Below, piece by piece: positions 47,301 through 57,041 of a stretch of 64,000 nucleotides of DNA. The notes under the pieces were generated by a model. The model was given only the letters and a program-made list of their open reading frames with translations. It did not search any database and was not told the DNA's origin. Position numbers and translations under genes: made by a program. Position 1 is the first letter of the stretch; the number at the start of each line of letters is the position of its first letter. The DNA comes from Lateolabrax maculatus (Eukaryota; Chordata; Actinopteri; Acropomatiformes; Lateolabracidae), in the NCBI GenBank assembly GCA_031216445.1, contig CM062197.1, positions 22,194,501 through 22,258,500 of the forward strand, given 5' to 3'.

Positions 47301-49762
47301 TGTTCTTTTTGTTGCTGATTTTTGTTCAGGGAACCAAGTTAAGAATATTGTGCACTTTTTTACTAATTTACTAATTTTTATTTTTTACTCAAATAAATTT
47401 AGGTTATTTTTGTCTCCATGCCTTGACTATTGCAATGCACTTTATGCGGTTGTTTCTTCTGATTGCGCCACTCCACGTTTGCCATTTTATAATCTCATAA
47501 ACAGTTAACATTTTTTTAAGATCAGATGACCATTTCTTCTTCTTACTTGCATTTTTTTATTCTTCATTTCTTCGTTTCCTTAAAAAGCACTAAACTTTGT
47601 TAACAAAAGTGAAATACAAATAAATTTTATATCATTATAAAAAATACATATTACTTGAATGTGCTTTAACCAGCTGTTGTATCATTATCTGGTGTAGCCC
47701 TTTAAACCAGAGCAGGCTTCCTGAGTTGTCTGGTGTGGTTGAAAGCTCAAGGTCAGACACAGACACCAAACATTTTGTTGCCAGTAGTTGAACTTTGTTG
47801 ATAACATTACAGGAAGAGCCAGCAGCCTCTGTGTCAGCATAAAAACAAGCCCACTAAAACCTTTATCAACCAACACTACTGTGACTATTCTGTTTTTTTC
47901 TCTTGGATTGTCTCCTCTGTTTTTGTCCCCACAGACACTTTTCTTTTCATGCCTCTGATACAATGGCACCGACTCAAAAAAATAAAAATTTAAATGGGAA
48001 TCAAGTCTCTTGTGGACTTGTGTACTTTGATATCGCAAATGTCTTCATAAACAAAGACATCAACGGCTCACTCAGTCCTTCCTAGTAAAACACAGTGATT
48101 AAATGCCAACAGTGCAAGTGCAAACCAAGAGAATTTTGCCCTCAATCCACCACATTAAACGTAACTTTTCTTTTTTCTAAAAAACCTAAGAAGTCTTCCA
48201 TGGATTTGTTGTTTCTTTTTCATCCAGTAAGACAGGGCTCCAAACCCACAAAACCCCTCTGAGAGAACTAGTGGTGGAAAAAGTCTTTCGCTTTGATTTG
48301 GCCTAGAAAGATCCGTCTGTACTGAGGCCAGGGCTTGTGCGACTGGGACTGCAGTGCACCGCTCATCCCACTGATTCTAGGTCTGTTTTAAAAGTGCTGG
48401 CTGGTGGAGACACGCTGGGAGGGCACCGTGGGCTCGGGGAACTCTTTATGCTTTCCTGCCCCACTTTCAGACGGTGTTTCTAGTTACCCCCCCCCCCCCC
48501 TTCTGGGTTTGTGGAACTGACCCAATCTCACTGTGCTGTGCTACTTTCTCTGTCTTAAGCCCTGAATGCGCCCCCCCACCTCCGCCCCTTTCAAACAGGA
48601 CTAGTGTAGATTTAGCAATTTTCCAACGGCTGTAAGAAGTTGGAATTTCCAAGTACACAGCCGCATACTTGTGTGACGTTGCCAAGGTTGTGCAAATGGA
48701 ATATGATCTGTAGAGGGAAATGCATGAAACCAGAAAATGTCACTGGAGGAGGCTGGGGCAAAGCTTCTAAACAGCTGGCCGGCATGTGTGTGTTCTACTT
48801 TAAGGCTATGCCCAATTTTGGGTTAATCACATTTCTCACAAAACTTTGTATATGATGTAATCATAAATAATTTGGCTGTTACTTTACTCTGACATCCCTC
48901 CTTAAAAAGGAATTTCAAAGATGGCTAAGCCAACTTTTTTTCTACTCTGACAAGACCTCTGTAATGAAACTAAGCAAGGAATGCAAAACTAGCTGTAAGA
49001 AGACGACGACCATGGACAGTGTCAAATTAAAGGAACACTCCATAAGCCATCAATAATTGAAACTGATACTCGGTGGATGCTGCCACCAATAACTGTTGCA
49101 ATGACTGCTTTAATGTCTCAATAATGGCACAGAAACATCTACACAGAAAACAAATGCAACCTATCCTCCAGGAGAACAACATAAGCAATTTAATCAAAAA
49201 TATTTAGCTGAGGTGATGGTTTGTAAAGCCTCTGGGTTTGAAGAACTCACACTTTGAAGCCCTTTCTATCAGACAATCTTCAGCAATGCTCCCCCATCCT
49301 GGCAAACATCCACAGCTCTATTCAATTCAGTTCCAAATTCCCACATAGCTTGGTTTTTTTTAAACAATAAGTTAGGTGTTTCAGAAATGTCGGAATCTGA
49401 GCCAGCGCTCTGCTCACAGGGAGGACTGCGCTGGGTATCTGAACAGGTTGTACTGAACCATCAGTTGTGAGTTGGAATTCACCTCTGTTGAAAGCATGAA
49501 TACATTTTTACAAACGTCTGCGTGTGTGTGTGTGTGCTTGCAGATGAGAGAGAGTGTGTGGGAGAATGTATATAATTACAGTATGTGTAAGTGTATGCAT
49601 GCTGTGGGAGGTTAGGTATATATCTGTATTTCTGCATGACTGCACCATCAAACCCAGTTAAGTCTGCTGTCTTACCTGGCAGTAAATATGAACCAAGTAC
49701 ACCAGCTCCTTAGACTCATAGCCGTTCCGTGTCACTTCACACTGTTCATCCCCAAGGGACAA
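16541..49762 (-). CDS. arhgap32: Rho GTPase-activating protein 32 (PX-RICS/p250GAP), partial, 18 exons mapped
   Basis: Eighteen exons join with matching phases into 5571 nt (1856 codons plus TGA). In order the product has most of a PX domain (residues about 1-100 of this partial), an SH3 domain (about 133-190), a RhoGAP domain (about 228-440, arginine finger Arg273 in GIYRLSG) and a proline- and serine-rich tail ending ALGQGAFIQTDL...TEIRTE. The PX-SH3-RhoGAP order occurs in ARHGAP32 and ARHGAP33; the RPRRPRSSSDALSASFNGE block and the C-terminus fit ARHGAP32. Mammalian ARHGAP32 stimulates GTP hydrolysis by Cdc42, Rac1 and RhoA, works at synapses with beta-catenin/N-cadherin and NMDA-receptor complexes, and in its PX form aids ER-Golgi transport. 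Human protein is about 2087 residues, so roughly the first 120 are missing. Teleosts may carry two copies; which one this is cannot be told. Confidence 0.95.
18857..19658 (-). other. arhgap32: ARHGAP32 last intron
   Basis: An 802-nt intron, AT-rich near 19255-19300. No repeat or regulatory site was recognised. The flanking exons meet in phase 0. Confidence 0.8.
19659..20332 (-). CDS. arhgap32: ARHGAP32 exon (polyproline, ALALAESAQQ)
   Basis: 674 nt. Near its start it encodes eight consecutive prolines followed by KNAARMLALALAESAQQ, a block retained in mammalian ARHGAP32. The rest is Ser/Thr/Pro-rich with several PxxP candidates for SH3 partners. Acceptor CCTGCTAG, donor CTGAG^GTACGT. Confidence 0.94.
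20240..20263 (-). repeat. arhgap32: Coding polyproline microsatellite
   Basis: A run of C/T-rich triplets (GGAGGAGG on plus) encodes the eight-proline tract. Its length may vary between alleles. Confidence 0.8.
20675..21496 (-). CDS. arhgap32: ARHGAP32 exon (conserved Ser-rich region)
   Basis: 822 nt starting ESKVYRPRRPRSSSDALSAS. It includes the conserved EDVDLSPPDIGMASLDFDPM block, then a less conserved acidic/serine-rich stretch up to SSQEHQ. Acceptor CCTTCTTCAG, donor CAAG^GTAGGG. Confidence 0.95.
21646..21720 (-). CDS. arhgap32: ARHGAP32 short exon
   Basis: 75 nt, found by matching phase and protein: GRGDTATLRSAKSEESLSSL then HNVE. Acceptor ATGTTACAG, donor GAAG^GTAAGT. Confidence 0.93.
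21850..21995 (-). CDS. arhgap32: ARHGAP32 exon
   Basis: 146 nt encoding KRPPIKSKKSPVGSWRSFFN then LGKSSSMSKRKLHRNPSEPN, a basic conserved block following the GAP domain. Acceptor AACCACAG, donor GCTG^GTGAGT. Confidence 0.95.
22081..22463 (-). other. arhgap32: ARHGAP32 intron (internal part), no features seen
   Basis: This is the central part of the intron between the exons at 21995 and 22464. AT-rich non-coding sequence, no repeat recognised. Confidence 0.7.
22464..22665 (-). CDS. arhgap32: ARHGAP32 exon (post-GAP linker)
   Basis: 202 nt encoding HNSLSRPKSLLVSSPSTKLL through GEGPAALQGKFHTVIEFPTE. This region after the GAP domain is strongly conserved with mammalian ARHGAP32. Donor is GAGAG^GTTTGT, unusual at +3 and +4. 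Confidence 0.95.
22766..22911 (-). CDS. arhgap32: ARHGAP32 exon (end of RhoGAP)
   Basis: 146 nt encoding SKQIESACFSGTAAFMEVRI then VVVEFILNHVDVLF, the last RhoGAP helix, and IREGAG. Acceptor TTGTTTCAG, donor GCAG^GTACGG. Confidence 0.96.
23252..23279. repeat. Poly(A) run
   Basis: About 28 consecutive A residues on the plus strand, in the intron between the exons at 23474 and 22911. It may be the tail of a retroposed sequence, but no retroposon body was identified upstream. Confidence 0.9.
23474..23581 (-). CDS. arhgap32: ARHGAP32 exon (RhoGAP, catalytic Asn)
   Basis: 108 nt encoding TLEFLMRHLSRLAAFSYITN then MHSKNLAIVWAPNLL. The Asn of WAPNLLR is conserved in RhoGAPs and stabilises the GTPase switch. 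Acceptor GATTCAAAG, donor CTGAG^GTGAGC. Confidence 0.96.
23931..24013 (-). CDS. arhgap32: ARHGAP32 exon (RhoGAP)
   Basis: 83 nt encoding DAVSAATDEERLIKIHDVIQ then QLPPPHY. Acceptor ACTCTGAAG, donor TACAG^GTCAGT. The LP..H block is typical of RhoGAP domains. Confidence 0.96.
24014..24585 (-). other. arhgap32: ARHGAP32 intron
   Basis: No coding or repeat feature apart from a short C run at 24160-24169. Confidence 0.7.
24586..24730 (-). CDS. arhgap32: ARHGAP32 exon (RhoGAP)
   Basis: 145 nt encoding HEFDSEQIPDLTKDVYIQDI then GSLCKLYFRELPNPLLTYQL and YEKFS. The KLYFRELPxPL block is a RhoGAP signature with the conserved Lys. Acceptor TTTCATCAG, donor TCT^GTAAGC. Confidence 0.96.
25234..25336 (-). 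CDS. arhgap32: ARHGAP32 exon with RhoGAP arginine finger
   Basis: 103 nt encoding VPQVLKSCTEFIEKHGVVDG then IYRLSGIASNIQKLR. The Arg of GIYRLSG (codon 25271-25269) is the catalytic finger inserted into the GTPase active site. Acceptor is CTTTGTAG, donor TTGCG^GTAGGA. Confidence 0.96.
25337..27968 (-). other. arhgap32: ARHGAP32 intron
   Basis: A 2.6-kb intron. Only a (TTC)n run at 27653-27672 stands out. No further exon-like segment was needed, as the flanking exons join in phase. Confidence 0.7.
27969..28118 (-). CDS. arhgap32: ARHGAP32 exon (linker and start of RhoGAP)
   Basis: 150 nt, acceptor TTGTCCCTCAG and donor GATG^GTGAGA. It encodes VSKKHGKLITFLRSFMKSRP and then VFGCDLGEHLLNSGHD, the first helix region of the RhoGAP domain. 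The internal Met codon at 28074-28072 corresponds to the known start of the short mammalian isoform. Confidence 0.95.
33545..33800 (-). promoter_or_regulatory. arhgap32: Candidate alternative promoter and first exon of short RICS isoform
   Basis: A CpG-rich block on the minus strand ends in a strong donor, GGAGCGGAG^GTAAGAAAG (last exonic base 33545). It holds a single ATG at 33555-33553 in a strong context (GCGCCATGG), and a (CCT)n run at 33715-33683. Mammalian ARHGAP32 makes a shorter isoform lacking PX and SH3 that starts at an internal Met (MKSRPTKQ) in the next exon. The position fits such a promoter. If spliced directly to 28118, the ATG gives only a five-codon upstream frame, and translation would start at 28074-28072. 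CpG richness extends to about 33950. Confidence 0.5.
34743..35200. repeat. Decayed hAT-type miniature element, second copy
   Basis: AAGTACATTTACTCAAGTACTG at 34758-34779 is the family's terminal motif, and a degraded right end with TACATTTAAGTAGCTCACCACC lies near 35176-35197. It belongs to the same family as 11246-11760 but is more diverged; termini are approximate. It contains the (TAA)n run. Confidence 0.6.
35091..35133. repeat. (TAA)n microsatellite
   Basis: About 14 AAT/TAA units with one C interruption. Confidence 0.95.
37121..37262. repeat. Short MITE with about 18-bp terminal inverted repeats
   Basis: TTTCAGACACAATGCGAC (37123-37140) is matched by the reverse complement of GTCGCGTTGTGTCTGAAA (37243-37260) with one difference. 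The element spans about 140 bp, has no coding capacity, and its target duplication is not clear. Confidence 0.7.
37363..37436. repeat. Perfect purine-pyrimidine alternating tract (Z-DNA prone)
   Basis: 74 nt alternate strictly between purine and pyrimidine, mixing CG, CA and CGTG units (for example ACACGCGTGCACACGCGTGC). CG-rich alternating DNA is the strongest Z-DNA former. It lies in the large ARHGAP32 intron. Confidence 0.9.
40626..40707 (-). CDS. arhgap32: ARHGAP32 exon (end of SH3 domain)
   Basis: 82 nt, starting in phase 0 and leaving one nucleotide for the next codon. It encodes VGFFPSECVELINDKVPQSM to VPKP. The usual Tyr of the FPxNY SH3 motif is Cys here; I recall Cys at this place in mammalian ARHGAP32 too. 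Donor is CCAG^GTACT. Confidence 0.95.
43660..43737 (-). CDS. arhgap32: ARHGAP32 exon (SH3 domain centre)
   Basis: 78 nt, phase 0, acceptor CTCTGCAG and donor CAG^GTACGC. It encodes VGDIVSVIDMPPKEDTTWWR followed by GKHGFQ, including the RT-loop/n-Src region and the paired tryptophans that form the SH3 ligand groove. Confidence 0.95.
44119..44168. repeat. (GA)n microsatellite next to an exon
   Basis: About 50 nt of GA repeats with two AAAG interruptions. It starts 23 nt inside the intron that follows the exon ending at 44192; on the transcript strand it is (CU)n. Confidence 0.95.
44192..44314 (-). CDS. arhgap32: ARHGAP32 exon leading into SH3, flanked by microsatellites
   Basis: 123 nt, phase 0 at both ends, encoding VDNKGNHLLVHEESSINVPA to SDELSFE. 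The last residues start the SH3 fold. The acceptor is TGTACCAG directly after a (TG)n run, without an ordinary pyrimidine tract. The donor is GAG^GTGACA, a weak match, with a (CT)n run starting about 23 nt into the intron. Skipping would keep the reading frame. Confidence 0.93.
44320..44366. repeat. (CA)n microsatellite abutting a splice acceptor
   Basis: About 23 CA units. On the transcript strand this is (UG)n and ends 5 nt before the first exonic base at 44314. Confidence 0.95.
44841..44933 (-). CDS. arhgap32: ARHGAP32 exon (end of PX domain)
   Basis: 93 nt, phase 0 at both ends. The acceptor CATGTTAG^TCAG was chosen over the nearby GTCAG and CCCAG because only it keeps frame and gives SVSQMLLAYLSRLSAIADNK. 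Donor is GAG^GTAAGG. Confidence 0.9.
45769..45906 (-). CDS. arhgap32: ARHGAP32 exon (PX domain core)
   Basis: 138 nt, phase 0 at both ends, acceptor TTCTGAAG^GG and donor GAG^GTAAGC. It encodes GRSWIVKRSYEDFRVLDKHL and then CIYDRRFSQLPELPRL. The R(S/T)YEDF motif carries the phosphoinositide-contacting residues of PX domains. Confidence 0.95.
45907..49675 (-). other. arhgap32: ARHGAP32 intron between PX exons
   Basis: A 3.8-kb intron. It contains LINE reverse-transcriptase debris at 46853-47500 and a C run at 48487-48500. Nothing else was recognised. Confidence 0.7.
46853..47500 (+). pseudogene. LINE reverse transcriptase remnants (L2/Rex-like)
   Basis: At about 46882-46960 the plus strand encodes QISCGVPQGSILGPLFYIYM followed by LPLSQM, the GVPQGSxLGP motif of non-LTR reverse transcriptases. 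At 47416-47460 it encodes CLDYCNALYAVVSSDC, matching the SRLDYCNALY motif near the C-terminus of such proteins. The catalytic FADD region between is missing or broken. Confidence 0.75.
49676..49762 (-). CDS. arhgap32: ARHGAP32 exon (PX domain, first recognised exon)
   Basis: 87 nt, phase 0 at both ends, between TGTCTTTCAG and GTAAGA. It encodes LSLGDEQCEVTRNGYES followed by KELVYLVHIYCQ, the beta strands at the start of the PX domain, which binds phosphoinositides. Homologues have further exons upstream that I could not find to the right. Confidence 0.9.
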
Positions 49763-52524
49763 CTGAAAGACACATGGGGGGTGGGGAGTGGGGGGGTTGG
49801 AACATTAGACAAGCATTTTTCATTTAAAAAAAAGAGACAGAATCAGACAGTGGTCACTGACAAAACTGACTTCAACATCAACTTCACAAATCCTTTGACA
49901 GGTCCACTATTACAACAAACCCATGGGTGGACAGCACTGCAGTATGCACAAAAGTTTAATTTAAATTCTATTCATGATCCTCAGGTTTGCCAAACATGTC
50001 AGGCAGGGAAATGTGCATAAAACAAGGCAGGAGAAAGTACGTTTTTTTCATTTCATTTAATGATGCAGCATGACTGCTTCGGTCATAAGTGTAATACACT
50101 GTGACTTTAATGAAGTGCTGGCACAAGATCTAAAATAAATATGAGCTGTCTTTTATTAACTTTGAAGCTACTTATAAAGGAAATTTCAAGGCAACGTTAG
50201 GTTTCACTTTTCCAACACTGCCTTTACTTCAGGTGTCCAAGATATTATTACTCAAAGGAAACATCTCTAAGACTTACGGTTTCTTTTCAAGCCCATACAG
50301 ACAAAGCGAAGATGAAAGGCAGTTTTTAATCTCAGTACTGACCCATACTACTGGAAAAAAGGGGGCAGCAAGCAATAATACGAGGGACACACTGAAAGTC
50401 GTTCCACTGACAGGAAGCTTCTGAAAAGAATGGATATTGTTTAAGATGATTATGCCCATGAGTTCCAAGTGGAACAGTGCTGAGCGCACATATTGATGAA
50501 ATATAGATGAGGAAACAAGTGTGGAGCTGAGAACGCTGGCACAGCCAGCAGCTGTTTAGTAGAAAACAGAATCATTTGGACAGCTGTGTTAAGGTAGAAG
50601 CTGTTGACAAGTGCCATCTTCACAACCTTACTATCGGGTGTGTTTTCAGAAAACATCTCAGTTAGATGTGCCCTCTTTAGAAAGTAAAGTTTAATTTATA
50701 CCTTCATGGAGAATAAATAATAACCCTATTCTGACCCACATTCTTTCCAAAGGCCTATAATTAGTAACTGTTGTATTTTTTTCTTGTTCATTATTATTAT
50801 TAGTATAAATAAATACAGAAGCAAAATCATATATCAATGTTATATAAAACATTTATTTCCCTCTCAAAATCAAGATACAGACCCAGACCCTCTTCCATGT
50901 AATTCAGTATATTTTCCTATAACGAGCATTCCCAGAAAGCATGGAGAGCCCCTTGTGTTCTCTTATACCACCAACACCTACTGTGCTCAATTAATCCCAT
51001 TCTTTTCAATCTTACAGGTGTACAGTAAACTCTAAATATGCATAAAATCAGATAATGTAAAATACTGGTACTCAATATCATATGATCAGAGATAAATATG
51101 TGTCACTTTTGTGCCAATTTCCATGGTTATTCATCTGGTTATTTCTACATTATGCCAGACAGTAGATGAATACTTCTTAATAGGGTGTATTTTAATCAAC
51201 CTATGAAGTGCCAACCATACAGTTCTGGGGTTTTTAACTGATGCATTACATTTTATCCTTTTTTTCTTTTGAGAAGGCATTTGTGAAACAGAGGGTTTGA
51301 ATGGGGCTGCCATTTGGTTGCGCTTTGTTTTACACACAATAAATTTGGTCACCTAAATCTAAGCTCCAGGTACTGCCGGGGGAAATGCTCACAGTTCTTT
51401 TTCTCCCCAGAGCACCCCTCAGTGATATGGGTAGAACCTCCTGTGGCTGTGAGAATTAGCTATTGAGCTTATAACACCAGAAGACTATGTGAAGATGAGA
51501 TGTAGCACATCACTGAGCCCGGTGGGGTGAGGTCTTTGCACATATTCTATTAGTTGCAGGTTGGAGGGAGTCTCCAACAGAAACAATGGTCATATTGTTC
51601 AATGCCACCGAAACTAGGCCTGGCAGTACCTGCACTTCAGGATTGATTTCCTCAGTTTCTATCTCTAAACACATCTCTCTCTGTTTCTCTGTGCTCCAGG
51701 CTTGTGCATCTTAGTCAGCCAACTCTCACAACTGCATTGCTAATGTTCTCCTTTTCTTTTTCTATTTGCTTCAGATTTTTAGGTTAAATATGCATCTCTT
51801 TATTCAGAAAAGAAACTTTTTCCTGCTTTCTCAAAAGCAACCACGAACACTGAGACTGAAGGTATTTATGTGCTCCGAAGGTCCACTAAACAGATATTGT
51901 CTAAGCAATGTCATGGTGCCAGTGAGGGAAGAAAAACACATGGAAGTGTTTTTGTTCCCATTAAAGAGCGCTTGATTTAAAGTTGTAAATGGAGGGGCAG
52001 CGGCAAATGGAGCCTTCACAGAACAACAATGTCCTTTTCGGTTACTGTGCCTCTTTTCAGAGACACAAACTAGTATGACAGCAAATGACCTAATTACCTC
52101 TCTGTTGTTCAGTATCAGCGAGGAGCAACCCAGAAATGTTTTGCACTCCATGCACAAGCGAAAGCCATTCGCTTGACAGAGCAGCCAGCAAGAGCAATAA
52201 AAACAAACTTTAGAAGTGAGTCCACAGAGGCAGGCATTTAAGCAGAGTGAAAAAAAGACTTTCTCCCATTTCTCTGGAAGGGTTTAAGGCTTTGGACCTA
52301 TACTTTAGGAAAAAGGACAGCTGCCCAATGACCAACTGTGACGGGGGAGACAAGAGCCATTGTTTTGATCACTGTAGTGCAACATGGTGTAGGAAAACAG
52401 CTGTACTTTGTGTTTAGTGCTAATCAGCAAATGTTAGCAAGCTTACAAACCAAACAAAGACGTTAACGTGGCAGACATCATTAGAAATCTGGATATTAGC
52501 ATCTTCTCTGTGGTTGTGATGGTG

Positions 52525-52883
52525 AGGGTCGGGTACAGTTTACATTTGAACTGAACAGTAACTGTGCCCAAGGGTACCTTTTTTCGGTACTTTACTCTCT
52601 TAATTGGTTTCATCCTAAAGTTTCGGACGTACTAAAAAAATCTCACATCCTGGTAGTGTGTACTAAATTGAGTGCAAGCTAACACTAGTAAAAATGCTAA
52701 GCTAACATCAACCCTGACAGTGAGAAAAGCCCAGTTAGACTCCAGCTCAGCCTCCTCTCTCACACCGATGCTCTCTCACCTACCGAAATTTGGCACTAAT
52801 TGACTTAACGTGAATCAGTATTTAGTGGTATCGACGTAATTCGGTCGGTACCCTCAAAAGCACAGAGTTCGGTACCCGGCCCT
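52525..52883. repeat. Interspersed element with inverted ends (GGGTACCGxx family)
   Basis: The left end AGGGTCGGGTACAG and the right end, which reverse-complemented reads AGGGCCGGGTACCGAAC, form terminal inverted repeats. Internal text (ACGTAATTCGGTCGGTACC, CACCGATGCTCTCTCACCTA) matches a repeat widely seen in percomorph fish. An exact target duplication is not clear. Confidence 0.6.
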
Positions 52884-55800
52884 AATGTTGGTATGCTTGC
52901 ATTACTGTGCCTACATGCAGTCTCACAGAGCTGCCAGCATGGCTGCAGGTTCTCAGTCTTGTTTGACAAACAGGGACTAGAGATTTCTAATGAATACTTC
53001 TCTGTCTGGTAAATCTGGTAATCTTCCACAGGGTCTGCATCTTTCCCCTGCTATTATTTGTCTTGTAAATATAAATAAAAAGTCATAAATGACTGTCAAT
53101 CATAAAGATAGGTGCGTTCTTAAGTTGGGTAATTGTAAGCCTTTTGCTCGATGATGACAGAGTCATGGTCCAGTGTTGAAAGTATTTGAGTCAGTTCTTA
53201 CAGTTTGGTCATCTCAATCTGAAAAACTGAAACCTACTGGGAAAAAATAGGAATGTGTGCTGTAAAATCACTGCTGCAAATTCAAATGATCTTCACCAAT
53301 TCTATCAAATCATGGCCACACAGTCACTTGACTCTCAGCAGCCATTGCACACAGCAAGTTTAATCTGCATCCTTAAGGACGGAGGTCTGACTTCCTTAGA
53401 GGTGGCAGATATGAGGTCATACCTCCTGCTGTCTAGCCCTACAATACTTGACCTATGTAGCCTTTTGTCTTAGTGACTGTTATGTGACCATTTCTGTCAA
53501 TGTCTGTTCTGTAATGTTATTTCTCAACAATGAGAAAAAAGCTGTGAGGTCATTTATTCCATCAGTTATTGCCTTTTGAAACAAAATGTAATTTGGCTGG
53601 TTCCTGGCTTTTCCTCTCTCTGCTTTCTCTAGAAGGTTTTTATGATAAGTGATGAAGTGTATTTATTTATTGCTGTTTTCATTAATTGCTGTACTTTTCT
53701 GTATTTACAATTACTGACTGCTGTATGTAATCCAAACGTGAAAGCGTCACTCTGCTCTATTCTTAGGCCAGCGCACAAAAGCCTCAAAAGTGTTTCTGTA
53801 ATACACTTTTCATGTGAACTCCCAAGTGAACACTGGGATGAAATGTTTCTTTCTGGGATTTTCTGGCAACAATTAATTTTGACAGAATGGTAAAAAATGT
53901 TATCAAATTTTGTTTCAAACAATGTGTGAGCGTCTTTGACTGACGGATGACGGTTAGAGGCAGCAACAGGAGCTCATCTGCCATTTTAAATTAACAAAAA
54001 CTTCGAGGTGAGTGGCCTCACCTCAGCCTGTTCAAATAATATGAATAGGGGAAACCCTTAATGCTATGATTTAAATATATGTAAGAGATCGAAATGTAGA
54101 GCAAAATTAGGTTGTAAGCGACAAACAACGGGATAGTGAGTAAAAATGTGGTAAGAAACCAAACTCAATTTCTTGCAACACTCTTTCAACAACTGTATAC
54201 ACAGTTCTTTCAACACAACCAAGGTGACATTTCTTTGGCAACAAAGTCAACGCCAGGGATTTAAATTGATTATTTGTTTACCTCAGTAGTCTACACCTCA
54301 TAAAATGTACAGAAAATCATATGTGTGAATAGAGTACCAACATGTGCAGCTCCAGTCTTCTGAGGGATTTTGCAGGAAGACACTTCTCATATTGTGAGAA
54401 TAAAATGTTCGGACATAACATGTAGACATAGACGCATTTAGCCACAAGTCCCAAGTCCTAGACTGTCTATTGTGCATCTGCTGACAGAGCCTTTAGAACT
54501 TAAAAACGGTATTTTGCTGAATAAGGAAGCTAGCGGGGAAGCATACTGTAATTGGCTCCCAGCTGCATGATAACAGAACTGCACAACAAACATTTATGAA
54601 ACTGTTGTAAAGTTAGTACTTACAGAAACATTATTTTAAGAGAAGTATAAAACACGAGATACAAAGAGTATCTGCGCCTGCTTGATATGACAATTTCACC
54701 ATTTCAGAAAGAGCTTTTGCTTTTAGGCAGTAGTTTAACCAAATTACAACTTCCGACAAGGTCCAGAGCCAGATCCTGTGCACCCAAACTGAGCGGCCTG
54801 CGAGACAGGTTGTCTACCATTCCAGGCCCGTTCTCCGCATTCTATGCAACACACCACATTATAATTTGATTTCAATCCAACCTGCACTGCACTAGCACAC
54901 ATTGTTCCTGTAGCTCCAGCAAAGCTTAACAGCAAAGAGGGCTGCACTCTTGCCAGTCCTGGACAAACTGGATTTTCATAACTATAAGCACCAGAATGAT
55001 GACGTGAGAACAGGTTGTCTTTCCCAGTATAATAGTAAATATTTAAGAAGGCGCTATTCTGCATGTACTGGGTTCAAGTTTAAACTTTACAATATGGCAA
55101 CAATGGAAAGATAGACATGAAGGCAATACAGCTACCCAAAAAAAGATGACTGACAATTAGAAAAATTCCTGGAAATATAAAGTTTTTTGTTTTCTACCTG
55201 TTCTTAAGCCGTATATGGTCATATTGGAAAAAGATACACATCATTGGGTGGTCTGCGCTTTCTTCTTGTTTACATCAGAAAAGCACGCTCATTAAATTCT
55301 CTAAAGCAAGATAAATCCCAGCCATGGTGGTCAGTTTCCAAGGACAGCAAGTCAGAGACAGAGGTGAAGTTGCACTGTCCCTCTAACAAAGGCTTCTGCA
55401 GAGCAAAAACAGCTGAATCCAAAAGCTACATTTTGGACACAAGCAATTTTGAAGAGTCCTCCAGGCACACAAGGACAAGGGGGAAGCATTGCTCTGAAAA
55501 CTGCAGAGCAGCAGAAGGAAAATGAAAGAAAATAACCAAATAGCACACTCAAAAAGACAGAAAGACAGTATGTACTCACAGCAGTTAAAGTCTGGTTTTC
55601 ACTCTGTCCTTGTTCTAGTCCCTACACTTTCCTTCCATTCATGCCGTGCAGCTTCATGTTCATGCTCATCAGCACTCCAACACCTGTCCCCAGTCTCTAT
55701 TTCTCTGTGCAAGTGTGAGAATGTACATCCCGTCTCGCAAAGAGTCCGGTTTCACCGGTCCAAAACACAATTCCCCTCGGCAGGATGTAAATGTCAGCTC

Positions 55801-56977
55801 TCCACTTTCTTTCCCATACAGTGTAAGCTCTCCCAATGTAGGATTCAGAGGGCGGGAGGTAACAGTATTAGCAGCAGCGGCAGTGGTGGTGTTGGAGGAT
55901 GAGAGGAGGTGGTGATTTGGTGGATTCCTCAACAGGACAGCTTTAATCTCCTCCTCTCTCCCATCCTACCATTGTGATGCTCCCATCCTGATTTTCTCGC
56001 CTTCTTTCTCTTGTTGGCTTGCTTCCTCTGATGACTGGCACCCAACAGACCTTTAACACCGAATTTGATTAGTAGCAGTAAATAATGGGAGGGAGCAGAG
56101 ATTTCAGAGAGGAAAAGAAAAAAAAAAAGCTATTTTCTCTCAGTCTTGTTCTTCTGCCGACCTCTTAGTCTGCTTTCTATGTCCCTCCACCACATGCTAT
56201 TCTTTCCATTTTCCCTCCTCTCCTCTGTCTGACATGCTGGCTCACCCCTCCCCCTTCTCTCCTCCTCTTCCCCCTCTCTGGTTGGTACGTTCCCAGGACA
56301 AAGAGGAGGGATGGAGGGAGAGAGAGAGCAAAAAGAGCAGAGGAGAGGGAGAGGGCAGGAGGTAACAAAAAAAAAGGGAGGGGGTTCACTTGCGAGGGAG
56401 CAGCTTTCTTTCCTTCCACATGTGCAGTCCTCTCTGTGCTGTCCTTTTGCACAGTGGCATTTTACTGAAAGCACTCGACTGAAGAAATCTGCCGTTCTTG
56501 CAAGTAGGAAATGTACAGAAAGTCAAAGGACATCTAGGCATTACACCTCAAAGCACATTCAATTAAGCTTGTCCATAACTGATGCTTAGCTAAGGCAGCA
56601 AATAATGGGAAGCTACTTCTACCAAGTGACGCACCCCTGCATCTAAAAATTCACTCCACAATAAATAACCGCAGAGTGTGGTAGCTCACAGTCTACCACA
56701 GTTGCAAAGTAGAAATAGAGTCACCAAAAATATGACCTAAAAAATAAGCGCCTGCTCTCAGGTTGCAGCCAAATACCTCAAACAAAAAACAAAAAAAGGG
56801 GAAAGAAAAGTGTAGGTTGCATCAGCTGTGATGACTTCATATGTGCCATCCACACATGAGATGGATTAAAGAGACCTATTGCTGGAGAGGAGAGCGGAAA
56901 TCCAAGCAAACAGCCAGCCTCACGGAGGAGGACGTTTGGGAGCCAAGAGAGGCCACAAGGATACAGAGCTGCATGGG

Positions 56978-57041
56978 AGTGTGTGTATGTGTGTGTGTGT
57001 GTGTGTGGGTGTGTGTGTGTATGTGTGTGTGTGTGTGTATG
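56978..57041. repeat. (GT)n microsatellite, interrupted
   Basis: About 64 nt of GT repeats with TAT and GGG interruptions. Confidence 0.95.

Noticed and set aside
55669..55932. 87-codon minus-strand frame considered as a missing ARHGAP32 N-terminal exon
   Set aside because: It does not resemble the segment preceding the PX domain, and no donor in the right phase was seen.
56130..56474. Minus-strand frames in a purine-rich block
   Set aside because: Low-complexity translation (EEEERRGRG, LPPSLL) reflects base composition, not a protein.
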